Below are positions 31,650-39,063 of a stretch of DNA of 64,000 bases, one piece after another. Each line of letters starts with the position of its first letter. Position 1 is the stretch's first letter. The DNA comes from a virus. The notes beneath the pieces were generated by a model. It searched no databases, was not told where the DNA came from, and saw nothing but the letters and a program-made list of their open reading frames with translations. The stretch is from the IMG/VR virus record IMGVR_UViG_3300017991_000062, positions 1 through 64,000 of that record; one strand, 5' to 3'. Position numbers and translations under genes: made by a program.

Positions 31650-31679
31650 GGCCGGCCGGGGCGCTCACCCCGGCCGGCC
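31650..31679 (+). terminator. Perfect 12-bp hairpin terminator
   Basis: GGCCGGCCGGGG (31650-31661), loop CGCTCA, perfect complement 31668-31679, followed by ATTAA. It lies 13 bases after the stop of the 30102-31637 gene. It has the same architecture as the hairpin behind the capsid gene (12-bp stem, 6-base loop). Confidence 0.7.
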
Positions 31680-31733
31680 ATTAACCCGAAGCCCCTTGGC
31701 CGCTGGACGCGGCACAAGCGCGGAGGAGGAACC

Positions 31734-32330
31734 ATGAGCGGCTACGACGTGAACAACCCCACCCTGAACGAGATCGGCGACCCCATCGTCCGCACCAGGC
31801 TCGACGAGATGCAGTGCATGACGTCCGAGCTGGCCTCCGAGCGCGACGGCGTGACCAAGGCCATCGACCAGAAGGTCGGCATCGTCCAGGCGTGCAAGGT
31901 GCTCGCGAAGCGCCTCACAGAGGAGCGCGGGCCGGTGCAGAAGCGTGTCGACGACGACGGGCTGGACCCCGACATCGCGAAGGCCGAGATCACGGCGATC
32001 AACCGCTGCGCGGCCATCGTCTCTGATGTCGGTGTCGAGAACCAGGCCGACATCTCCACCCTCCGCGGCAAGCTCCAGGGCATCGAGGCGTCTGCCAAGG
32101 CCATCGAGCGTCGGTTCGCGACCGAGCTGGCGAAGTACGAGCGCCACAAGCGCATGGAGGAGGAGGACGAGGAGGAGCGGGAGGAGCGCGGCCGGCCGGC
32201 GCTCCCTGCCAGCCTGACCGACCGCCGCGCGAAGAAGGCCGTCGCCGACCGGAACAAGGCCAGGAAGGCGGCCAAGAAGAAGCCGACCAAGAAGAAGCCG
32301 GCCAAGCCGCGCAAGCGGCCGAAGAAGTAG
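31734..32330 (+). CDS. Coiled-coil protein with basic tail
   Basis: A 198-residue protein following GGAGGAGG. Residues about 20-150 are helical with heptad features (LDEMQCMTSELASERDGVTK and onward). They are followed by an acidic EEEDEEEREE patch and a final polycationic tail (KKKPTKKKPAKPRKRPKK). Its role is unknown; the tail is like those of the 28116 and 57604 proteins. It could be a head-interior or assembly factor. Confidence 0.6.
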   Translation: MSGYDVNNPTLNEIGDPIVRTRLDEMQCMTSELASERDGVTKAIDQKVGIVQACKVLAKRLTEERGPVQKRVDDDGLDPDIAKAEITAINRCAAIVSDVGVENQADISTLRGKLQGIEASAKAIERRFATELAKYERHKRMEEEDEEEREERGRPALPASLTDRRAKKAVADRNKARKAAKKKPTKKKPAKPRKRPKK

Positions 32331-32337
32331 AGGCGCG

Positions 32338-32832
32338 ATGGGTGGGACTCCCGACAGGTTTCCAGGGACGCGGCACGAGGACGAGATTGTCCTCGACCCG
32401 CAGACTGACGGTGACCCCACCGAGCAAGGTGCGCTCAAGTACGTCGGCGGCGAGATGCGGTTCCGCGATGCTGCCGGTGTGTTCAACCCCCGCACAGGCG
32501 GCAGTGGTATCACAGCCGAGCAGCACCGCGTCCTTCGCCAGCTCATTCACTTCGTAACCACTGGCGGCCCGGCCGGTGGGTTCGCATCTGGCGCGTTCTA
32601 TGAGGCTCTTCCGGTCGGCCCGTTCCCGACGACTGCGACGTGGTGGGAGTCGAACAGCAAAGTGAAGAAGATCGTGGAGCTGACCGTGGCCTGGACAGCC
32701 GCGAACCCCACCGAGGAGAAGTGGGAGATGTACGACACGGACGGGGTCACGGTCATCGCTCGTGTCACTGACACGATCACTTATACCGGGGCGTTCGAGT
32801 CTGGCCGCACCCGGGCGATTTGGGTGGCGTGA
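32338..32832 (+). CDS. Virion-type hypothetical protein
   Basis: A 164-residue protein beginning with a polar region (PDRFPGTRHEDEIVLDP). It has a sentence-like structural-protein signature QGALKYVGGEMRFRDAAGVF and then a beta domain with two Trp-rich stretches (TWWESNSKVKK). I recognise no fold with certainty. It shares TGATG with the next gene, so translation is coupled. It is likely part of the head or fibre surface. Confidence 0.5.
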   Translation: MGGTPDRFPGTRHEDEIVLDPQTDGDPTEQGALKYVGGEMRFRDAAGVFNPRTGGSGITAEQHRVLRQLIHFVTTGGPAGGFASGAFYEALPVGPFPTTATWWESNSKVKKIVELTVAWTAANPTEEKWEMYDTDGVTVIARVTDTITYTGAFESGRTRAIWVA

Positions 32833-33785
32833 TGGGTTTGCTCTCACCGGCTGCACTCCTGATCGACTCGGCGGGGAACTACCTCAAGGTCGTTGCTGAC
32901 GGCGCGACCGACAAGCTGCTCGGCGTAGCTGCCAAGATACGCGACGTCGCGGGTGATGTGATCAACCCATCGACCGAGGAAACCCTCGCCGCGATCAAGG
33001 ACACGGACGGCATCAAGAAGGTTGTCGACCAGCTCCCGGCCGGGACCAATGAGATCGGCAAGGTCGCGCAGGGAACCAAGGCCGTTGGAGCCGGGGCGTG
33101 GCCCCAGGTGCTCTATGACTCGGCGGGGCATGCGGTCGGCGTCATGCTTGACGGAGCCGTGTATCGTATCCAGGGCGACAGCAAAGTCGCCAAGGGCGCG
33201 ACGAACTTGGTTCACCTGGACGTCATCGACACGGTGGCCGGCCAGGGGCGTCTCAAGGCTTCGCTCTACACACCGGACGGGGATGCTGTCGCGTTCCCAT
33301 CGGTGTCGCCTGACCCGAGCAACATCAAGAACGACTTCGTGAAGAGCGGTGGGTCGCCGTCGCTTCTGGCGGACGGCGACCCGACCCCGGTGGTCTTCAG
33401 CTACGACGCCGACCCGACGCGCGACATCTCGCTCCAGGAGATCAAGTTCGTCCTCGTCTCCAACTCCGTCACCTTCGGCAGCGATTACTTCGGCGCAAAG
33501 TCCGGCCCGCTGGCGAACGGGTTGCTCGTGGAGGTTATCTCCGGCGGCACCACCGGCACCGTTGCGCTGCTCAAGCAGAACGAGGACTTCGTCAACTTCG
33601 CGTCGCCTGGTGGCTTCGAGTGGGTCGTGTCGTCGAAGGATATGATGTCGTCGAACTGGCTGGTCGGCGGCGGCATCAAGCTCAAGGCTGGCGGAACCGA
33701 CAAGGTGCGCGTGACGGTGCAAGATGACATCGACAGCGCGGGCGTCTACTTCCAGTGCTACGTGAAGGGCAATATCCTCGGGTAG
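32832..33785 (+). CDS. Beta-rich structural protein
   Basis: A 317-residue protein; the start is the ATG overlapping the preceding stop. The N-terminal about 100 residues include LLIDSAGNYLKVVADGATD. The C-terminal half has DISLQEIKFVLVSNSVTFGS and FEWVVSSKDMMSSNWLVGGG, reading as beta-sandwich strands. No enzyme motif is seen. A capsid decoration or head-fibre role is inferred from position between capsid and connector genes. Confidence 0.5.
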   Translation: MGLLSPAALLIDSAGNYLKVVADGATDKLLGVAAKIRDVAGDVINPSTEETLAAIKDTDGIKKVVDQLPAGTNEIGKVAQGTKAVGAGAWPQVLYDSAGHAVGVMLDGAVYRIQGDSKVAKGATNLVHLDVIDTVAGQGRLKASLYTPDGDAVAFPSVSPDPSNIKNDFVKSGGSPSLLADGDPTPVVFSYDADPTRDISLQEIKFVLVSNSVTFGSDYFGAKSGPLANGLLVEVISGGTTGTVALLKQNEDFVNFASPGGFEWVVSSKDMMSSNWLVGGGIKLKAGGTDKVRVTVQDDIDSAGVYFQCYVKGNILG

Positions 33786-33794
33786 GGGGCAACG

Positions 33795-34478
33795 ATGCCG
33801 ACGCGCACGACCATCGACGGGCCGAAGACGAGCGACGACAAGCTCATCATGCTGAACAGCGGCTACGGCTCCGACCGTATCCTGGACATCGCAGGCCGCG
33901 TGGATGACACTCAATTCAAGTTGCAGAAGTCCGGTGCTGGTGACGTGGCGCTGGAGGTGTCCTTCGCTGGCACCCGCTCACTAGCCGGCGGATTCGTCCA
34001 GTGGAAGAACGGCGGCATCGAGGACGGGGTGGACTTCGAGGTCTTCGCGCCTGCCTCGCAGGTAACGGCCACACCAGGCGTCGGGAACTGCAACCTCGTC
34101 GGTGAGCCAGCGATCCTCGTCGTCCCGGCAGCCGGCAACGGCTCGCATACCATCGACCTCTATAACGATGCCGTTCCGGTCCCGGCACCAGCGGGGAACG
34201 GCTACTACGACCTCGACACCGCTGGCAACCCGACCCCGAACCAGGACAGCCCACCGACAGGGGCTTGGAACCTGTACCTCGCGACGATTCAGATCGCACA
34301 CCACATCACCGACTTCCCGATCTGGGGCGACGGCATGGCAAAGATCGGGGAGGACAACATCAAACCCGAGGATCTGCTTCGCCAGTGGACCCTCAAGACC
34401 ACGCTGCACAACCGCAGCGGCAACGCCGACCTCGGTATCCGGTGGGCGCTGGTCAGCGGCAAGCCGAAGGGGAGCTGA
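33795..34478 (+). CDS. Beta-rich structural protein
   Basis: A 227-residue beta protein (TTIDGPKTSDDKLIMLNSGY start; Pro/Gly-rich loops; WTLKTTLHNRSGNADLGIRW near the end). There is no recognised domain and no Cys-based motif. It is the third of a set of surface-like proteins between capsid and connector genes. It overlaps the following small membrane gene by a single base (TGATG). Confidence 0.5.
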   Translation: MPTRTTIDGPKTSDDKLIMLNSGYGSDRILDIAGRVDDTQFKLQKSGAGDVALEVSFAGTRSLAGGFVQWKNGGIEDGVDFEVFAPASQVTATPGVGNCNLVGEPAILVVPAAGNGSHTIDLYNDAVPVPAPAGNGYYDLDTAGNPTPNQDSPPTGAWNLYLATIQIAHHITDFPIWGDGMAKIGEDNIKPEDLLRQWTLKTTLHNRSGNADLGIRWALVSGKPKGS

Positions 34479-34579
34479 TGGTGTCCTGGTGCCTGGAGAG
34501 GATCGGAGCCGCAGTCATCCTGGGCCTGGTCGCCGCGAAGCTCCTTGGGAAAGGGCTCTCCGGGAAGCTGCGGGTATGA
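34478..34579 (+). CDS. 33-residue membrane peptide
   Basis: A very short gene starting at an ATG that overlaps the previous stop (TGATG) and ending at TGA 34579. The product has one hydrophobic segment (IGAAVILGLVAAKLLG) with basic residues after it. Coupled start, sensible composition and lack of gap on either side support it. Its role is unknown; small membrane peptides near hydrolase genes can aid lysis or entry. Confidence 0.5.
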   Translation: MVSWCLERIGAAVILGLVAAKLLGKGLSGKLRV

Positions 34580-34598
34580 CCCGCGAGGAGTTCTGGGC

Positions 34599-35159
34599 AT
34601 GGCGCGAGATGTGGAACCGCGAGTACCGCCGGGTGACGGCGCGGTGCTGCTCGTCTTCACGGCCAGCTCGCACCCCATCAGCAGGGCGATCCGGTGGCTC
34701 ACCCGTTCCCCGGTGAGCCACGTCTTCATCGAATACGAGAGCGAGGGGTGGGGTGGCCGGTGGGCGGCCGAAGCTACCACCACCGGGGTTCGCAAGGTTC
34801 AGGCCCAGGTCGCGCGTAAGAGCGTGTACGCCGAGATCGAGTGCCTGTTCGACCCAAGGCCCGGATACGAGGCTGTCGGCGCTCTGGTGGGCAAGCGGTA
34901 CGACTACTTCGGTGTCGCACTTCTCGGGCTCGTCGTTGCGGCCTGGCGATGGTTTCGGGTCAAGCTGCGGGTGCCACACCGCTCGGCGCTGTCGCAGTTC
35001 TGTTCCGAGTTCGCTGCGCGGTGGCTGATGGGGTGCAAGGTGCCCAGGACGGAGCACTGGGACCCGAACCGTGCCGCTCCCGGGCGGCTCTACAAGTTTG
35101 CCTTGACCCACCCCCGTCATTTCAAGCTACGATGGCGCCGCAGGAAGGGCGATGGCTGA
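34599..35159 (+). CDS. Permuted NlpC/P60-like (papain-fold) hydrolase
   Basis: A 186-residue protein. PGDGAVLLVFTASSHPISRA and SPVSHVFIEY, then YDYFGVALLG and SQFCSEFAARWL, match the order of permuted papain-fold (YiiX/NlpC-P60-type) hydrolases. There the His comes first (SHVF) and the nucleophilic Cys (FCSE) comes late. Such enzymes cleave peptide or amide bonds in cell wall or lipid. Neither a signal peptide nor a clear TM is present, except a hydrophobic stretch in the middle. The start is ATG 34599 after GAGGAG; GTG 34644 is possible. It may be a virion-associated wall hydrolase, since no other endolysin is obvious here. Confidence 0.6.
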   Translation: MARDVEPRVPPGDGAVLLVFTASSHPISRAIRWLTRSPVSHVFIEYESEGWGGRWAAEATTTGVRKVQAQVARKSVYAEIECLFDPRPGYEAVGALVGKRYDYFGVALLGLVVAAWRWFRVKLRVPHRSALSQFCSEFAARWLMGCKVPRTEHWDPNRAAPGRLYKFALTHPRHFKLRWRRRKGDG

Positions 35160-35457
35160 CAGCTACTACCAGGGGAAGATCGTCGACCTTATCGGCGTCC
35201 CTGACGGGGTCGAGCGCGAGTTTGTGACTCCGAGTGCATTCGCGCCGGACACCATCAAGGTCTTCTGGAACGGCGTCGAGTACCGTGCCGACGATGACCT
35301 GAAGGGGTGGGTCGAGGTGTCCACGAGCCGCATCCGGTTCAACGTGGCGCCCCTGGCCAACGACATCCTCCAAGCCTACTACCACGAGACGAACCCCGTG
35401 CCTGGGCTTGACAACGTGGTCGGAACACCGTTTGATCCAGACGGTGTCCTGCCGTAG
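35152..35457 (+). CDS. Small structural-type protein
   Basis: A 101-residue protein with AGGAAGGGCG before the ATG. It starts MADSYYQGKIVDLIGVPDG and has a beta-rich core (DTIKVFWNGVEYRADDDLKG, RIRFNVAPLANDILQAYYH). The FWNGVEY...NDILQAYY pattern is typical of small phage neck or fibre modules that describe a single beta domain. The exact role is unknown. It precedes the connector gene by 12 bases. Confidence 0.55.
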   Translation: MADSYYQGKIVDLIGVPDGVEREFVTPSAFAPDTIKVFWNGVEYRADDDLKGWVEVSTSRIRFNVAPLANDILQAYYHETNPVPGLDNVVGTPFDPDGVLP

Positions 35458-35469
35458 GAGGGAAGAGAC

Positions 35470-36642
35470 ATGCCGAGCATCGCACGCGGCCAGGAGTGCA
35501 CCACCTCGATCCTGAACTGGTTCATCCTGGTGAACGGAACCAAGACCGACGCCTTTGACGTCGGATGCCAGATTTGGGACATCAGCGGCGGCCTGCCGGG
35601 CTCGGTGGTGTGGCCGACCCCTGGTGACGACACTGCCTGGGAGAACGTGACGAACGCGCCTGGCAAGTTCTCGGTCGGCTCCTACTACCCGTATGACAAC
35701 ACGCTCGGCGCCGGCTGGACGCCGGCCCTGGGCGAGCCCCTGGGCGACCACCTCATCAAGTGGCGCTGGAAGATCACGGCGGCGGCGCCCTACATGGCGG
35801 GGCAGGAGGCATTCACCGTCCTCGCCGAGTCGAGCGGCACGACGCAGGACGAGTACATCACCGTTCAGCAGGTGCGGGACGAGGGCGTGCCCCTGCCAGC
35901 AGACGGCGGCCCGAGCGACGATGAGATCCTCGCGCTCATCCAGCTCTTCAGCGGCCTGGTCGACAAGGTGACCAGGTGCTTCTTCACGGCCCGCACCTTC
36001 GAGCTACGCCTCGACGGGAGCGGTCACGACACCCTGTTCCTCCCGTGGCCCGTCATCGAGATCACGGCGGTCGAGGTGAACCTGCTCGCTGGCACTTCGC
36101 CACGCTCGGGCACGGTGCTCACGGAGGACCAATACGAGGTCTACAACCGCGACCTGCCCAACGACAAGCGGACGCCGCGGATCGAGCTGGTGAGTCAGGG
36201 GCAGAGCATCTACGCCGGAACCGACCTGGGCAACTTCGCTGTCGGCACCCTGAACCAGCGCATCAGCGGGACGTTCGGGTGGGTCGAGAACGGCCAGGTG
36301 CCCCTCCCCATTCAGCAGGCGATGAAGCGCCTGGTCATCCGCAACCTGGGCAAGCTGGCCACGGGCGAGGGCGGCTCGGAGTCCTGGGGTGGCGGCGGCG
36401 CGGCGGCCGGCTCGTGGGGCATCCTCGAAGAGCAGACCGACCGGCACCGGATCAAGTTCACGGATGCCAAGGCCGGCGAGGGGATGGGCGCGGACGCGAC
36501 GGCGCTCCAGCTCATCAACGACCCGGTGGCCTACGCGATGATTATGCAGTACCGCATCGCGACTCCCGCGATTGCCTGGTCGAGCAGGCCCGTCGAGCGT
36601 GGTATGATGAACGGCGGCGAGTCGAACCGTAGGTGCTACTGA
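35470..36642 (+). CDS. Head-tail connector / adaptor (gp6-like) with N-terminal beta domain
   Basis: A 390-residue protein after GGAGGGAAG. Residues about 1-125 form a beta domain (ILNWFILVNGTKTDAFDVGC). Residues about 135-300 read as a connector helix bundle: YITVQQVRDEGVP, DDEILALIQLFSGLVDKVTR, PLPIQQAMKRLVIRNLGKLA. This is the HK97 gp6/SPP1 gp15-type pattern that binds under the portal. A Gly/Ser-rich loop follows. Place in gene order (before head-closure and gp10-like genes) supports it. The N-terminal beta domain is an addition to the usual about 100-residue adaptor. Confidence 0.7.
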   Translation: MPSIARGQECTTSILNWFILVNGTKTDAFDVGCQIWDISGGLPGSVVWPTPGDDTAWENVTNAPGKFSVGSYYPYDNTLGAGWTPALGEPLGDHLIKWRWKITAAAPYMAGQEAFTVLAESSGTTQDEYITVQQVRDEGVPLPADGGPSDDEILALIQLFSGLVDKVTRCFFTARTFELRLDGSGHDTLFLPWPVIEITAVEVNLLAGTSPRSGTVLTEDQYEVYNRDLPNDKRTPRIELVSQGQSIYAGTDLGNFAVGTLNQRISGTFGWVENGQVPLPIQQAMKRLVIRNLGKLATGEGGSESWGGGGAAAGSWGILEEQTDRHRIKFTDAKAGEGMGADATALQLINDPVAYAMIMQYRIATPAIAWSSRPVERGMMNGGESNRRCY

Positions 36643-37046
36643 TGCCGAACCCGAACCTCATTCACCCGATCCCGGTCGTGCTTGAGCAGCTCGACAAGGC
36701 TGCCACGCTGTACGACGAGGACGCGCAGGAGCCCATCGGCCGGCCGGAGTACACCCAGGTCAGGCTCCAGGCCCAGGTGAAGTGGAGGGCCATCGACGAT
36801 CCCGACTGGATGTGGTCGGGACGCCGGGAGAGCTGGAAGGGCTACCTGCTCTTCAAGCGCTCGACCCTGGTGACCAGGGGTGTCACCATCGCGAAGGGCG
36901 ACCAGATCACGACCATCGGGCACCGCGCCTGCCGGCTCTACGTGGAGGAGTTCGAGGACGCCGGCCACTACCCCGACATCGGCGGGAACGGTCTCATGCT
37001 CGCGTTCTTCTCCGACCGCAGCCCGGCCGAGCCCCAGGAGGTCTGA
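36642..37046 (+). CDS. Head-closure (stopper)-like protein
   Basis: A 134-residue protein beginning at an ATG overlapping the connector's stop. It is beta-barrel-like (VRLQAQVKWRAID, WKGYLLFKRSTLV, GDQITTIGHRACRLYVEE), as in SPP1 gp16 or HK97 gp7-type stoppers that plug the connector. Assignment rests on size, strand pattern and position between connector and gp10-like proteins. Confidence 0.6.
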   Translation: MPNPNLIHPIPVVLEQLDKAATLYDEDAQEPIGRPEYTQVRLQAQVKWRAIDDPDWMWSGRRESWKGYLLFKRSTLVTRGVTIAKGDQITTIGHRACRLYVEEFEDAGHYPDIGGNGLMLAFFSDRSPAEPQEV

Positions 37047-37765
37047 TGGCCACGAAGCGCGACTCCAAGGGCCGGTTCGTCGGAGGCGGCGGAAGCGGCA
37101 GCAAGGGCGGGAGCAGTTCACCCACGGCTGGCGGGACGAAGATCGGCGCGGCTGCCATCAAGAAGTCGGGGCTTGTCCTGTCGGGCGACTGGAAGAAGTA
37201 CGGCGCAACCCTGGACACCTTTGCTGACAACTTCAGCCGGCTTGTGGGCCTGGCGACAGAGCGGAACGCTATCGAGGTCCGCGACGAGATCCGGCGGCGC
37301 ATCGACCAGAAGAAGTACGGCGAGAACGCACCGCGCACCCTCATCCTCAAGGGCGGCGGATACCCCCTGGTCGGAAAGAGCGGTTCCCCGGAGAAGGCCA
37401 AGGGCGCCTCTGGTGGTGGAACCGGGGCGGCCCTGCTGAAGTCGCTCGCCTACGAGATGGAGGGGCCGCTGGCCGCGGTCGTCGGTGTCAACCGATGGGC
37501 GGTGTGGAAGGGCCGGAAGAACATCGGCAAGATCGTCCATGATGGCATCGTCATCAACGTCACCGATAAGATGCGCAAGTACTTCCTCTTCCTCGCGTTC
37601 AAGTACGGCGACAAGGGCTTCAAGCCGCTGCACCCGAAGACGACGAAGATCCGTATCCCGCCCCGGCCGTTCATCAAGACGGTGGTGGACGATGGCATGG
37701 TGCAGGCCCGCATGAAGAAGGAGTGGTCCAAGGCGGTCGACGCGGCATTCGCGGGAGGGAAGTGA
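37046..37765 (+). CDS. HK97 gp10-like neck / tail-completion protein
   Basis: A 239-residue protein with a Gly/Ser/Lys-rich disordered N-terminus (about 35 residues), then helices (ATERNAIEVRDEIRRRIDQ). The end is characteristic: RIPPRPFIKTVVDDG, the IPxRPF sequence seen in HK97-gp10-like and Mu gpG-type virion morphogenesis proteins. It probably acts at head-tail joining. ATG overlaps the previous TGA. Confidence 0.7.
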   Translation: MATKRDSKGRFVGGGGSGSKGGSSSPTAGGTKIGAAAIKKSGLVLSGDWKKYGATLDTFADNFSRLVGLATERNAIEVRDEIRRRIDQKKYGENAPRTLILKGGGYPLVGKSGSPEKAKGASGGGTGAALLKSLAYEMEGPLAAVVGVNRWAVWKGRKNIGKIVHDGIVINVTDKMRKYFLFLAFKYGDKGFKPLHPKTTKIRIPPRPFIKTVVDDGMVQARMKKEWSKAVDAAFAGGK

Positions 37766-39009
37766 TGCGCGAGCAGGTGCTCATCAAGGCGTTCAACTAC
37801 GGGGAGGAGTGGCGCGCCGACCTCGTGTTCAGCGACACCGACATCTACCTGGAAAGCCGCAACGCTGGTCGCGGGGTCCAGCTCCGCGCCGACAGCGAGG
37901 GGGAGTACCCCACCACGGGTGAGCACTTCGTGCGGCACCGGGTCACCGAGCCCCTCGCCCTGCGCGAGTGGGAGAGCTTCGCCTGCGAGGCCATCGAGCC
38001 GGCCGGCACCAGTGTCACCTTCCGGCTCTCGGACGGGACCGACGACTACTACTGGGACGGGGGCGCCTGGGTCACCCCTGCTACGGCCTGGTCTTCCGCA
38101 CAAGAGCTGAACGACAACGCCTCCAGCTTCCGGGGCGTGGTCGACTCGAAGAAGCTCCAGGTCGTCGCTAGGCTGGCCACGACCGATCCGAACTTGACTC
38201 CGCGCCTCACCACGACTAAACTCCTGTATCGAGTCTGGATCAACTTCACGGAGGACTTGCTGTTGCGCTCCCTGGTTCCCACCATCAAGAGCCAGATCCG
38301 GCCGTGGAAGGACACGGCCTTCAAGCTCAAGAGCGACACCGACACGCTCGCCATCGGCGAGGGCGGCGCCTACACGGTGCGGCCCTACAAGGCGCTCGAA
38401 ATCGTCGGCGTCTGGGACCACGACAGCGACCCCGACCACCGAACCAACCTGCTCCAGAGCTACGACGACTCGGCCGAGGAGATCACGCTCACCAGCGTCC
38501 AGGCTACCGGGACGCGGCTGTGGGTCGCGTTCCGCTACGCCCCGTCCGTGAGCGTGGCGAAGCATCCCGACTACACCGAGGTCGAGGACCTCGTGCCCGT
38601 GCTCGTCCTGGAGAACCTCCGCGCTGTCGACGTGCTCCGCGGCACCCCGGCCCGGCGTGACTCGGTCATCGACCAGGCCACGGGCGCGGCCAAGGTCATC
38701 AGCAAGGTGGACGCGACCACGTTCGATCTCGACATCCTGGTTTCAGCAGACCGGGACACCGACCGCATGCGCCTCGCAGACGCGGTCAAGGACTACTTCG
38801 ACGACAACCCGCTGCTCAACCTCGCGGGCGTCGACGAGGCCACCCCTGTTCGCATCCTGAACGACCCCTCCTTCACCGGGCGACCAGATGGGAGCGGGCT
38901 ACTTCAGGACCAGATCACGCTTCGGCTCGACCGCCTTCACTACTTCCCCAGAGCGGAAGATAGGTGGGCGGTCCAGACTTTTGTACCGGCACTGGCACCG
39001 CGCCCCTAG
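37765..39009 (+). CDS. Putative tail-terminator / neck-tail protein
   Basis: A 414-residue protein, ATG overlapping the previous stop. The N-terminal two-thirds have beta character, with acidic and aromatic stretches (ADLVFSDTDIYLESRNAG). The C-terminal about 150 residues (LVPVLVLENLRAVDVLRGTP; DLDILVSADRDTDRMRLAD) resemble tail-terminator-like alpha/beta folds that measure the distal tail. It lies directly before the sheath gene, where contractile phages encode the terminator. The large N-terminal extension is unusual, so confidence is limited. Confidence 0.5.
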   Translation: MREQVLIKAFNYGEEWRADLVFSDTDIYLESRNAGRGVQLRADSEGEYPTTGEHFVRHRVTEPLALREWESFACEAIEPAGTSVTFRLSDGTDDYYWDGGAWVTPATAWSSAQELNDNASSFRGVVDSKKLQVVARLATTDPNLTPRLTTTKLLYRVWINFTEDLLLRSLVPTIKSQIRPWKDTAFKLKSDTDTLAIGEGGAYTVRPYKALEIVGVWDHDSDPDHRTNLLQSYDDSAEEITLTSVQATGTRLWVAFRYAPSVSVAKHPDYTEVEDLVPVLVLENLRAVDVLRGTPARRDSVIDQATGAAKVISKVDATTFDLDILVSADRDTDRMRLADAVKDYFDDNPLLNLAGVDEATPVRILNDPSFTGRPDGSGLLQDQITLRLDRLHYFPRAEDRWAVQTFVPALAPRP

Positions 39010-39063
39010 CAACACGGGGTCGGCACAGGCCGGCGAGACGAGAACGGAAGGACAGGTGCAGAC

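Noticed and set aside
34576-34716. 46-codon frame (MTREEFWAWREMWNREYRR...) overlapping the NlpC-like gene
   Set aside because: The N-terminal part looks protein-like and has an ATGA overlap, but the second half becomes Ser/Arg/Pro-rich shadow of the hydrolase frame. Kept only as a remote possibility.
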